A DNA stretch of 64,000 nucleotides from Heliocidaris tuberculata (lineage: Eukaryota > Echinodermata > Echinoidea > Camarodonta > Echinometridae), in the NCBI GenBank assembly GCA_025618425.1, contig CM046838.1:4604715-4668714 (forward strand), read 5' to 3'. Positions within the stretch are counted from its first letter, which is position 1; each line of letters opens with the position of its first letter. The position numbers were made by a program, and so were the translations under genes. Below are positions 1-12,860 of the stretch, in pieces. The notes under the pieces were generated by a model. The model had not been told where the DNA came from, ran no database searches, and saw nothing but the letters and a program-made list of their open reading frames with translations.

Positions 1-97
1 GCCAAAAGACATTAGTGCCGTGGCAGGCAATCGAACCCCGTAACTAGTGATCTGCAGTCCGCTGAAATACGCTATAGACCACAACACCTCTTCATGT
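1..97 (-). repeat. tRNA-derived SINE fragment
   Basis: On the minus strand it reads as a degenerate tRNA with an A-box-like GTGGTCTATAGCG and a B-box-like GGTTCGATTGCC, followed by a body with TGTCTTTTGGC. The same unit recurs at 30320-30424. The acceptor stem is imperfect, so this is a SINE head and not a working tRNA. Confidence 0.65.
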
Positions 98-1057
98 ATA
101 TTGGTCCCTGGTTTATTTTCTTCAGCACTGCTTGTTGAAATAATTAAGTTTAAATATTCAGTTTTGGTCAAATTACCGGATAGCAGCACAACGGCTTGGT
201 CATTGTTGTGTCATGTGTGACGATACTGCAAAGCAATATTAGAGAGGTATTTTCTTAATCATTAATATACAACAAACCTAAACAGAGCATAACATGCATT
301 GTGGAAAAATAGTATTGCTTTGCAGTGAAATTCAAGGCCCATAGAATCAGAACGTTTACAACAAAAGAGAATACCGGTACCGTAACCAAGTCATCGAGGG
401 CCGGTTTGCCTTTCACCCATATTTTATGTAAATCCCGTCTTTAGTTCTCCCTTTGTTTATTGTACTTTTATGCTTCAACGTAAACATAATTTAGAAGTGT
501 ATATAATCTTACTTTTTGTACCATTCGATATCACTAAAGCTTTATTGTTCTCTTATACTAAAACATGCACTTTGATCAAATTTGAAGTTGCCTATTGTAG
601 AGTACGAGAGCAAATATGACCCCTTGAATCGAGGGCTGTTTTTTTCTTTCTTTCCGTCTTATTTTCTTCATCTGAACATGCGGCCAAGTCGTGCAAGAAA
701 AAGACTTTGCCCGAAGCTCTTTTTTTCATGAAGAGTGCATATTCACTCTTGTTGACAGTGCATGTTGGGGTCTACTTTTATATATTTTTTTTCTCTTCCT
801 CTTTCTCTTTCTCTTTCTCTTTTTCTCCCTATCCTCTTATTTTTTTCCTCAAGCTGATCCTCTCTTCAAACTTTTTTTCTTCAGTTCTCTGGTGTTACAT
901 TTTTAGCTCGGTTATCTATTACATTTTATTTCTGATTCTTGTGCTTCTTCCTTAAAAAGGTGCTCATTACCCTTTCTCCCAAATATCTACTCATATAATC
1001 AAGATGTAAATTTGACTCCCTTAATCAATCATTCATGTGTACATTCAAGTATGTCGA

Positions 1058-1089
<32 letters not shown>

Positions 1090-1193
1090 AACCGTTCCTT
1101 CATGTTCATCTGGTTCCGGGCAACTCTGCTCCCAATAGCCACTCTGCAAATTTATCCCCTTACAATCCACCTCCCCCCCCCCAAAAAAAAAAA

Positions 1194-1244
<51 letters not shown>

Positions 1245-1946
1245 TGCACACACACACACTGTCCTCCGAGGCTGGTTCCTCTTTAAAGTCTACAATCACA
1301 TAATCTAGTTTGACACTTTAACTGATATGTTTTGTCTTGAGTTAAACCTAACCCATTTCAGAATCTTTCGCCACGAATATAAAGCCAATTTTAAGATCTA
1401 TTCATACAAAGGCTTACAGTGCCTACATACTAGCCCCCCCCCCCCCTTCGATCTACCCTTTCCCCTCGTTGTTGTTTTTTTCTTTCCAATGATATTCTGA
1501 GAAAAGCTGCATCACTATTTTGTCCCCCCCCCCCCCCCACAGGCCCTTTTAGAAGAAAGGAAAAGAAGAAAAAAAACATGTGATGAATAAAAAGCTCGAT
1601 GACCTCTTCTTGTATTGTAAAGCAGGAGGTCATGGTTGCTTTTGGAAATGGCACCCCAAAAAATGGAAATGCCTCTTTTGAACATGTTGAATAAGAAATA
1701 ATTCAAAGGACATCGTGTACAATGATTAGAATCACCGGTCAGTCCACGAGTTCTATGGACACGTATTCTTTATTCTATAAATAGAGCTTTGTATATCGTG
1801 ATCGGGTGTAGAAGTAGGGTCTACTCTTCCAAGCTAATATTAAACAAAATGTTGACAAATGTATAGAAAATTAATGTATTTTCATTTTAAGAAAGAATAA
1901 GTTCCAAATAGTTCAACTTTTACACAAATGTAGGAGGTTTAGTCAA
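98..1946. other. Gene A intron, AT-rich with pyrimidine microsatellites
   Basis: No coding signal seen. It holds a TTTCTC-type pyrimidine run at 795-830, CT repeats at 1060-1089 and 1200-1241, and poly-C tracts near 1434 and 1524. Confidence 0.6.
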
Positions 1947-2084
1947 GGGGTGGCGGATCCAGGCATGGGCGCCAAGGGCGAGCGCCCCCTTTAATTTTTT
2001 CTGTTTTGTGACCCTCCGCTCCTTCGCCGCTGGCGCGCCCCCCCCCCCCCCCCCCCCCATTTCAAATTCCTGGATCCGCCACTG
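1947..2084. mobile_element. hAT-type MITE (GTGGCGGATCC family)
   Basis: A 138-base unit bounded by inverted repeats GTGGCGGATCCAGG on the left and CCTGGATCCGCCAC on the right, with a long poly-C tract inside. The same termini recur at 25587-25749, where an 8 bp target duplication is intact. No clear duplication is seen here. Confidence 0.6.
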
Positions 2085-2461
2085 AGAAAGTTCTCCTGGA
2101 ATCCTTGTATATATCGCATGATGCCCCTGTATTTACAGGATTAAGTAAAGTGTTATAGCGTGCATTTTACTTTTCTTATGACCAAGCTCATCGAAGAACT
2201 TGAAAACCTTTGAGATGAATAAGCCCTACAACTGACGATTGTTACAATTTGTAAATACATATATCTAATTAGTATCATTTTGTTATTTGTTGTTGTTGCT
2301 GTTGATTATTAAACTGTATTAATGTAATTTCTCGATTGTTTTGTGCTCCTTGGGTATCATTATTTGCAGACATTTTATGGGCTTTACAAATCTAAACTTA
2401 TTATCAGTTATTATGATTATGATCTTTTCTATTTGTTTTCCTTCCTTTTGCCACATTACAG

Positions 2462-2505
2462 AAAATCCAACATGTGATCCTTCGACTGGTATCAGCGATA
2501 CTGAT
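2462..2505 (+). CDS. Gene A exon (extracellular, phase 1 to 0)
   Basis: A 44-base exon with acceptor ACAG before it and donor GTGAGT after it. It reads NPTCDPSTGISDTD after a split first codon and contains one cysteine. The open frame runs on both sides, so the exon is called from its splice sites and from phase agreement with the next exon. Confidence 0.6.
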
Positions 2506-5012
2506 GTGAGTACTATTATTTGCATCATAATGTTCGCCTCATATCTTTTCTTTTATGCAAGATGTCCATATCACCTTCACAATGCTCATTGTATCTTTAC
2601 TATTTTTGTAGTATCTTTACAATGGATATTGTAAATATATTTTTTCTCTATAATATCTCTACGATGTTCACGAGGACGATGCCCTTTTAAAATGTATTTA
2701 CGATGCCCATGTAGTACAGCGTTCAGATCCTGATGTTACATCTTCATGATTTCATAGTGAGTTTGCGATCTTCATGGTAACTCCACGATGTCATATCTGT
2801 GTTTTTAAAACAGGGTAGTTTTATGATGTATATACTATTATATGATATTTAAGATGTCCATCATGTCCATAGTATCCTCACGATGCCCATATATTTATAC
2901 GATGTTCATAATATCTCCATCTCTATTTACTGATCTTGTAGTCTTATTGCAAAAATCAACTATAATATTATTATTAGCAACGGCTTTATGACGTGCAACG
3001 TACTGGAGTACACAGTGTTTGCTCTATGCATGCATTCCAAGATTATCCGAACCATTTTTTTTAAATCATGACCCAGTATACCTTCAGTTTTCTCCATATA
3101 GCATATCTAATTAAATGTTCACCTTTTTAGCTAGTCTGTTTAGTATCAAATATTGGCAGCAAACTGAAACCCAAGCCTCTGGAAGAATATTCTATTTTTC
3201 ACCAGGATGTCTTGAAGCAAGAAGGACGGCTCAATTTAATTACTTGTGAGGTCCTCTGGCTCCTATATTTAGGGTGTCTTGTTTAATCATGAGAATGTCT
3301 GCGGTTAAAGGGGTGCAACAAGGATCTTAGTCATGTTACTTGAAGACCATTTTGTAATGAGAAATATTTTGAAATTTATGATGCAATTTCAAGCAAATCC
3401 CATATCATGTTTAGTTTCCAACTGTGATTGTATTGGAACAATTGAAAAAAAAACATACTGATTTTGTTTTTGTTTGTATTTTTGTTTGTTGGGGGGGGGG
3501 GTTCGTTTGCTTTTGGGGGTTGTTGTAGTTGTTTTAGGTGTTTTTTATATTATGAAGCACATCTTTTATAAGCGTGCATTCAAGAAAGGGTCCACATTTC
3601 TCTGATTTAATTAGCCTGAATATGTGTCTGTCTGTGTCAATACATTGAGATATACATCTCGTTCTTGAGCACGCCTAGATATCTCACACCGTGTGGACAG
3701 TATATTGAGATGACTTTCCCCTTCTTGTAGAAGCTTAGAATGTACCTGTAGGCAATTTTCCACATTTGCAAAGTCAAAAATAATAGTTTGAAATGTTTGT
3801 CAAAATTCAAAATAAAATGCAATTAATTTTCAAATTATAATCTTAATTTAGCAGATATTGTACGATGGCGCTGTTCAAGTTTTAATGCCACTTTAAGTCA
3901 TTGTGAGCGTAACGTCCATGTGTCCTCAGTTTACGTTTGTTAGGAAAACTCCAAATGGAGATGGTGCACACACTAAGCGCGTGAATGAATCCCATAAAAG
4001 GGTAGAATATTTACACAACACTTATAGACGTTACTTGATATTCGGGAAAAAAAACTCAATTTGTTATTAGCAAGTCGTATGATAAAACTCCATAACACCT
4101 ATGTTCTTGTTATACTTGGTGAATAACATTTTACGGTTGTGTTCTGTATTGACATATTTCCTTTTATTCTTTCTTTCTTTCTTTTTTTTCCTTGATCTCT
4201 TTTTGTCTGCAGTGTGAGGAATACGTCGAAGAAGGTGCCATAACTGTGACCTTTGACGGCAGGTCGGAAGTAAGTACTATCTTCAGGTTATTAATTTTTC
4301 TCCATCGTAGGCTGCCGGAATAAGTACAAGTTGAATAAATTTTAGAATTATCACAAACCTTTGAAAGAAAAGGCCCAGTCAGTGGCGTAGCTACAGGAAG
4401 CATGTGACCCCCCCCCCCCCCACACACACACACATTGATTAATGGAAAAAAAAGAAGGGAAAAGAGAAAAAATAGGAAAAGGGGAAAGGGGGAAAGGAAA
4501 GTGACGAGAGAAGAAGGACCCCCTCCCGCAACCCCCCCCCCCCTCCCCTTCACCCTATCCGGGGCCTTGTAAACCCTCATTTCCTTTTTTCGAGTAAGAC
4601 TGGTGCCTCTAACCCAATGATGCTGCAGTGCCCCCTCAAATCACAAACGAACCAATACATTCGTTTGACATATCTTTCTTCTCTTACGGCAGAAAATGTA
4701 CTGGTCAGCAGCACACCGGTTTGGCAAGAAAAGAACAAAAACAAAGAACTAAAAGAATTCAGAACAAGAACGTTCACATTGATTTCAACCATGAATCTTA
4801 GGTTTTCATCGTCGCTATTATTCAATTTCTGCGTGAAGGAGAAAAGGGAGAAGGCGACGGCTAGGGTGCTGAAGCCGCTGTAGAGCCCACAAATTAAAAA
4901 ATCTACCACTAATGTAAAAATAACCACAAACGTAAAAACACTGCACCTGCAAATATCAAAATAACCACAAATGTCACAACATGTCAACCACAAGTGTAAA
5001 AATAACATCAAA

Positions 5013-5046
<34 letters not shown>

Positions 5047-8000
5047 ACAGTTCTAAAAAAATCTGTTTAACCACTGATTATGTAAAAACATTTCGCTTAC
5101 AAATGTAAAATTTATATTCTTACCTCAAATGTCATAACATGTCAACCGCAGTTGTAAAAACTCATTGCTTGCATAATACACCTATGTAAGATAAGTTATT
5201 ATGAAATGCATATGTGTGTGCGTGTGTAAGCATGTGTGTGATGTCTTCCTAACCATTAAAATCCCTAAAATAATCAAATGTCAAAAAAATGTCAACCGCA
5301 AATATAAAAATCCATTAAACAATGGCTGGAAAAAAATATAGCAGCAATTTATTTTTAACAGTCTCAAGAGAGTGCTTCGTGTGAATTGAATTTGAACGTA
5401 TTTTTTAATGATGAAATGTTAAATAGTTGAAGAAAGATTAAATGCCTGAAACAGGTATGTTATCGTTTTAAAATAGTGATAATCAAAGATAATACAAAAG
5501 TATACTATACGGTGGGCGCTGCATACTGTTTTTGATTGAAAGTATGGCACGGTAGTCATGGTAGTCAAAACCCTTAGTTACACAAGGTTATTCTTTGAGA
5601 AAAAAAAATCAACCACTACTATTCAACAAAACAATGATGTAAACATTTAGTAAAATATAGATTTAAAAGTGTGCATTCATCAAAGACTAACTCGACATTC
5701 ATATAAATTGATTTGATAATACATTTATATGTTTATGTCCTCCCATTCAGGTAAATAAATGCATTAAAGATCTTGAAAATTGTATTCGCGATGTACGGAA
5801 GTAGATGAATGATTGTTATCTAAAACACAATGATGATAAAACAGAATTTCTGATGTTAGGCTCTAGGCAACAACATGTAAAGATTAAAATTACCCACATA
5901 TGTGTTGGCTCTGTACATATTGCTCCTACTGAGAAGGCAATAAATCTTGGTGTTGTTTTTGATAAGGAAATGTCCCTGGATTCACATATCTCTAACTCTG
6001 TCAGTGTGAAATTAGCTAACTACAACCTTCGCAACCTACGTGCTATAAGGAATTTTCTAACCCCCAAACAATCCAACATCTAATCCATGCTTTTGTAACC
6101 TCTTACCTATAGATAACTCCAACTCTCTACTTTATGGCCTTCCAAAATACCAAATCCAAAGACTACAGAAAGTTCACAATTCAGCTGCCCATCTTGTGAC
6201 CAAATCCACTCGCTCAGTCCATACTACCCCAGTACTTAAGAACCTCCACTGTCTCCCTATAGAACAACGCATTAAATATAAAATGTTACTATTATCGTTT
6301 GCTTCATAATCTTGCCCCTACATATATTTCCTCTCTCCTTCATTCCTCTTCAACCATGTCAACTACTCGTACAGTCACCGATTCTCCGTCTCCATAAAGT
6401 TCAAAGAATTAAGAACAAAGAGGAGCTGGGATGACAGAGCATTTACTGCTGCTGCACCCCGGCTTTGGAACTTCCTACCTCACTCAATTAAAATGTCACC
6501 CACTCAAAAATTGTTTCAAAAATCCTTGAAAACATATCTCATGTCAGATTATTTTGGTCAATTTTTGTAATACATTTCACAGTGTTATCTATTGTAATTA
6601 TCTTATGTAATTTTCTTATCTTTCTTCGTATATTATGTATGTTTGCCAGGCGCCTTGAGCTTCCCTTGGGATGGATATGTGCGCATTATAAATGGTGTTA
6701 TTATTATCATATATTATTATCAAATTTATCATTTTGCCACTTTGTTCAACCATTCATCCAATCGATAAGCCAAATAATCACACCATATTGATGGCGCTTG
6801 TACCGATGGTGGGTAGCGTCGCGTCGCAACGCGACCATTCATCCAAAGCACCCCCCCCCCCCCCGGTGTTGCCGAAAGGGTGCGTTGGGAGCGTCGGTTC
6901 GCGTCGCGTTGATTGGAACGCCACCATTCGTCCGACCCCCCCCCCCCCGAAATTTTCTAAATATTGTTGTTATTATTACTATTATTATCATTATTTTCAT
7001 TAATATCAGGGGCGGATCGTGGATTTTGTAAAATGGGGGCACACAAATTTTCTGACATGTAAAAAAAAAAATTAATTAATTAGAAATTTAAAATTATAAA
7101 TAAAAAAGGTTATCAGTTCTAAAAGGGGGGCACAATGTGTACTTTTCTTTCAAGATTTTTTTGAAAAAGGGAATGGAGCCACAGTCGATTCGGCCCCCCT
7201 CTGGACAGCCTGAAAAAAGAGGACCGCTGCCGATTCGGCCCCCTCTGGCTTCAAAGGGGTGGGGGTGGCGGCCGAGGCCGATTCGCCTCCCCCCCCCCCC
7301 CCTATATATTATATTAGACGTGACGTTACCTACCCTTTCGGTACAAGCCTATTGATGAAAATATCAAATTATTTCATGGAATAATGATGATAAGGGGAAA
7401 TTTCAGAGTCATGGTTTTCATCCCTGACCAAGACTTTTTTTTTTTTTTTTTTGCTAGGGGTTGCACCCCCCCCCCCCCCCCCCCCTTCGAGGATTTTCAA
7501 AGTTCCGATTTTCGGGGAACAATCGCCTCATATTCAGGTAGCGAGATGCCCGAATGTCCTCATATTTGGGCATCAAGGTTCTCGCATATGTAATTTTGAT
7601 GATAAAATTACATAAAGTGCCAACATTTTCGCTCGCTCTCAAGGATTGTAGAAATGGAAATGAAAAGGCGTCAGTCCCCTTCCGCAAATGATGATAGCTA
7701 ACAAGTGTGCGTATAAAGAAAAATATTTTATTCAAAATCTTAACTATACTTGACTAGAAAATGATTTTATTTTGATTTTGAAATCATTGTTTATTGTAAT
7801 GACCCTGCCATGACGCACCCCGCCCTGCGATGGACAGGTGCATTATTCATTTTGCTCTGGGTCATTTAAAAATAAAGTTTTAACATTGATTTTGTTTGTT
7901 CGTTCTGCTGAAAATATTTTTGTTTTCCGCACCCCTCATTTATTGTATCAGGATTTCAGGAGGTGTATATTTCATTTTTATTTCATTTCATATTATTTCA

Positions 8001-11000
8001 TATCATTTCATTTCATTTTAATAAATGCGCCGTATAGTGTTGTTTTATGTCATCTTTGATTATCACTAGATTGAAACGATAAAAGGCAGGTTTCAGATAC
8101 TTCATTTTTCTTCAGCGATGAAATATTTCATCACTAAAAATCACTTAAATAAAGAGTAAAAATTACATTCAAATTTAATTTATATGAAGCGAACTCTTCA
8201 GACTGGTCAACTAAATTGCTGTTCTATTGCGATTTTTTCCTGCCATTGAAGTTTATGATCAGCTCCTCTACCTCCCCCCCCCCCCTCCCGCCTCAGTAAA
8301 CTGATCATTAAAATGGAGATGACTAGCAAACAACTAGTTTAATAAATTTTTACATTTGCGGTTGACATGTTTTGACATAAATAGTCTTTCAATATTTTAG
8401 GGACTTTAATGGTCAGGAAAACCTCTCACACATGCATACACAGGCACACACACACATACATTTCATAACTTATCTTACATAGGTGCATTATGCAAGCGAT
8501 GCGTTTTTACATTTGTGGTTGACATGTTAAGACATTTTAGGTAAAAACTGGGAAATTTTGCATTTGCAGTCGAAAAGTTTTTTACATTTGTAGTTAAACA
8601 GCTTTTTACATTTGTGGGCTCTACAGCCCCCCCCCCCCCCCTCCTCCCTCCTCCTTCGAGTATTTTTAAAGACGATAACGACCATGGCTAAAAAATCGAT
8701 CTCCTGTAGTTTTATATTTTTAAAAATGTATTAGATCCCAGAAAATCGGCGCTTAAGGCTCATAAGCATACATGGATAAGCAACACCCATATTTAATACC
8801 GTTTCCATGTAAAGCATGAGTCACATTTGCCCAATAACGATAATGATACCGAGATATTTCATTTTTCATCTTTCTTCGTTCTTTTTTTCCCCTTTCTTTT
8901 TTCTTTTTTTTTTTCCTTCTTTTTCTTTGAATTATTGACTTTTCTCTCTATTTAAAAAAAAAGTGCAAAAGTTGATGTACACATTAAATTGTTTTTCCGA
9001 AAACTGTATTCTGAATCATTTCTTTATGACAAGGTATATGAAAATTGAAAATTCACGTGGAATTCTTTTTGGAGAAAATTTATTATAATTTTGTACGAAT
9101 TGTCAAACTTTTTTTGCAATTTTGTTTACATGGAAATTTATTTGTAATTTTGTGTAAATGTGAAACTCTATTTGCAATTTTGTTTATGTGAAAATCTATT
9201 TCCAACTCTGTATGAAATGTTAAACTTCATTTGCAATTTGGTTTATGAGAATAAAGAATTTAAAAAAAACTTGTAAAAAATGAAAAATTACACCCTATAG
9301 CTGCCTTATAATAACAGACACGAGCATACTTACATGTATCACAATATAGAAAGGTGTAACTTTAACTGTAAATCTCGTTATCGTTATCGGTATCGGTCAA
9401 ATGTGACCCAGGCTTAAGGAGAACTATTTTATCATTAGTGTTAGCGTTAGCGTTATCTCTGTCTGATATGGGGCTTGACTGAACCCTAAACCTGCGATAA
9501 TCACGATATTATTTTTTAAAGAGTTTGTGCTGCAGAATACACTGATGAATAATTTCTTTCGAATTTATAAAGGATTCACAATAAAATCCCAAATTATATA
9601 GAATGCAGGTGCCCCCACCCCCTCCACGAAGCCCCCGCATCAAAAAGATTTTGTGAAGCTATTTTCATATAATTGAGTTTTATAATGACAACATAACTAT
9701 CCCACTTGTAAGAGAACATAAATCGACCATTTATTATGTACTTTGTTTTCAGGAACTTACTGACGTGGAAACGGAACTCTTCAAGGAGGTCATCGCAAAC
9801 GTGTCGAACGAATATGTTCTGCTCGAAGTTTTGTAAGTATCATGGGCCATGCGCCAGTGTTCACATGTTCAAAAGCACGATATTTATGTATAAATATTGG
9901 ATATATACATACAAGTCTTTCCACATGGTAATCATTTATACTCATTGTTTATATAGTTATCAAATATCTATAGATATAGATATACATTAATATATAGACA
10001 TGTAAGTATATCATCACATATTAGTTTATTTTTAAAGATATACACATGTGTAGAAATATTAACAATAGTAACAATGATAATAATAATATTGATAGTAATA
10101 ATAGTAATAATAATAATTTGTTATTATTATTATTATTAATGGGAATTATAAAAATGAGTAAGTGAGAATTAAATGTATGAATTTCAGATACACATTCCAA
10201 TGTAAATGCCAGCCATCCTTACTGCCTAGTTTACATTTGCTACGGTCATCGTACGATGGATTAGTCTACGATTTTCCTTGCGATTTGGGGGACATCGTAG
10301 GTGGCTACGGGCTACGATTTTTATGTTTACATTATTTACGGTCATCGTGCGATTTCATGTACTGGGCATCGCAGAGAGGCCAAAGACAAAGCCGTACAGA
10401 GGCTGTACGGAGATCGTACAGAGATTGTACGGAGATCGTAGGGAGATCGTGCGATTTCTGCGCGGTTACAGTAACATATTCACGGAAATCGTACAGAGAT
10501 CATGCGATTTCCGTACAGAGGCTGTGCGACGATCGCTAGGTAAAGGTATCTTTATTGAATTTTATGAGCTTCAAAGCTCCAAAAGGGACTCTTTCTATAT
10601 ACCGCACTTTTGCTCTTGATTTCATAAGACAAACAGAGCGATTGCAAGCATACAAAATGCCGAAGGTGAGATCAAAGAAAATCAGAAAGGACCAACAGGA
10701 CCCACAGCCTGCGCCTGTTGAGGATGCAGTTGGACGGCAAGATGCTGGTAATGACGATGATGAGACGATGGAGGTGGATGACGAAGTTAGCGCCCTAAAT
10801 GAGAAAATCGTTCAGTTTTTCGAAGACCGGCCATAATGACGTTCTTGGGCTTGATGGCAAGGGTAGTCAGGAGGCATCTAAATCGAGAAGCTAGTATGCC
10901 GAAGGCATTTTCCACGACTCTGCGTCCGCGTGAGGTTCTGTAGTTGAAGATCCTCTCGTCGTGGCTCAGGTAGCGATGAGAGTATGGCTTCATCATTGTC

Positions 11001-12818
11001 GACCGCAAACCAAACGCATCGTCGCCGACGAAGAAATACGGCGTGCCCCTGTCATCATTGGGCAGAGGGTCGGCGTCGGGGATCCCAAGTGTCCCAGCAT
11101 CAATCTTCCTCTTGAGGGTTGATGCGTTGAAGACGCCGGCGTCGGACATGGACCCTCGCGCTCCCACGTTGACCCATAAGAACTTATAATCCGCGTCGAC
11201 AACTCCGAGGAGGATGACTGAAAAGAAGCCCTTGTAGTTGAAATACGCGCTTCCGGATTTCACGGGCTTCTTGATGCGGATGTGCTTTCCATCAATGGCT
11301 CCCAGACAATGATGATAGTTCCATCGCCTGGAGAATCCCTTAGCAACATCCTTCCATCCATCTGACGTTGTCGGCATTCCAAGGACTTCATCCTTGTACT
11401 CTGCCACAATGGCAAGGCATACCTTGAAATTAATAGAATTGAAGGTTCATTAAAACTAATTATTGGAGCTATGGGCAGCTGAATTGCAATGGTTGTACAG
11501 TTTTTTTTTTAAATCCCTAATTACAATATATACAAAAATGTAAAAGAAAATAAAAGAAATTACACGTGAAAAAAGTCGGGAATAAAGGGGGGGGGGGGAA
11601 TACACAAATGTAATTTAACGTATCCTAAACCATGTAAACCTAGCAATTCAATAAAGTAAAGGGCGATTACACATTAAGATTAGTGACCTCGATCCTTTTT
11701 ATATAGATAAGCAAACGAAATATACATATTAAGTGTCAGTTGAATAATAAGTTGAATAATGATTATCTTTTGTATAATACAACATTTTATTAATTACGTT
11801 CAAAAATATAATTGGCGTGAGGCATACCTGCGGAACCAATACGGATATGGTGCTGTACGATACTCTAAAACTGAAGGCCAAACTGTGGTAGCTGTTACCA
11901 GTGGCTAGAAAGCGAAGAGTGATGGCCAATCTCATTCCTGCAGGTAATCCTGGACGGCAGTCGTCGTGCTTTGCGATTCTTGGGGTCAGTCTGTCGACCA
12001 TCTCCCTGAACATTGCAGGCTCTATTCGCAGAAATGACCTAAAGTCCCCACGAGACTCCCGCATCAATTCTTGCATAAGCGTGTCGTAATGTCCAAGTGT
12101 GACGCGTCTCATGAGCCACGGCTTCACCCAGACTTCAAAGATAAGAAGACCTGCAATTATCGCCTCTTGTTCCCTTCTTCTAATTTGTCTCAACTGCAAT
12201 TGAAGCCACAGAGGTGGTATTAACGGCATCTTTACTTCATCGGTGGCAAAAACTTAAAGATCCAATACTGCTGAAGATGGCCAGTATATACCTATCTGGA
12301 AAAAAAATCATCACCCCAAGGTAGTCGTACAGCAATGGTAAGGAGACCCTGCGGTTATCGTGCGATGACCGCTCGATATTACGGCTATCGAGAGATAAGC
12401 GTGCGGGAGCCCTGCAATAGCTGTGCGATGATCGTGCGGATACCTTACGATCTTACGATTTCTTTACGATGCTTTTTTGCTCCCCTGTTGAAAAAAAATC
12501 GTACGCTCTCTGCATGATCAGCGCAAGGCCTCCGCACAATGACCCTGCGCTGATCGTACGATGCCACCTACGATGTTTTTAAGGGCTACGATCCTACGAT
12601 TTTGAAAAATTTGTATAACTCCGCGCTAAACAAAATCGTAGAGGCTACAGAGACCGTGAATCCGTATGAAAATCGTACGATCGTCGTATGCCACCCCAGG
12701 GAGATCGTGCGATTAGAGGGATACGATCAGTTTACGGTCACCCTACGATGATCGTAAAACAAAATGTAAATGGGGCATAAGTGATTTTGTGATCTTAAAG
12801 AGTCATCATTTCTCTCAC

Positions 12819-12860
<42 letters not shown>

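Larger units (their letters stand above)
10223..12777. mobile_element. PIF/Harbinger transposon, internally deleted
   Basis: About 2.55 kb. The ends share TGCC...TTTACATTT in inverted orientation, followed by a GGTCATCGTACGAT-type sequence. Both subterminal regions (10240-10530 and 12320-12770) are packed with short repeats of GATCGTACGAT and TCGTGCGAT type. Inside are a two-exon transposase on the minus strand and the start of a second ORF on the plus strand. The two are butted together near 10834, so the middle of the original element is missing. An exact 3 bp target duplication is not clear. Confidence 0.7.

Noticed and set aside
4577..5074. Minus-strand 165-codon open frame with hydrophobic stretches
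   Set aside because: It covers poly-A and the tandem-unit arm of the foldback element; its Phe/Val-rich content follows from the repeat units.
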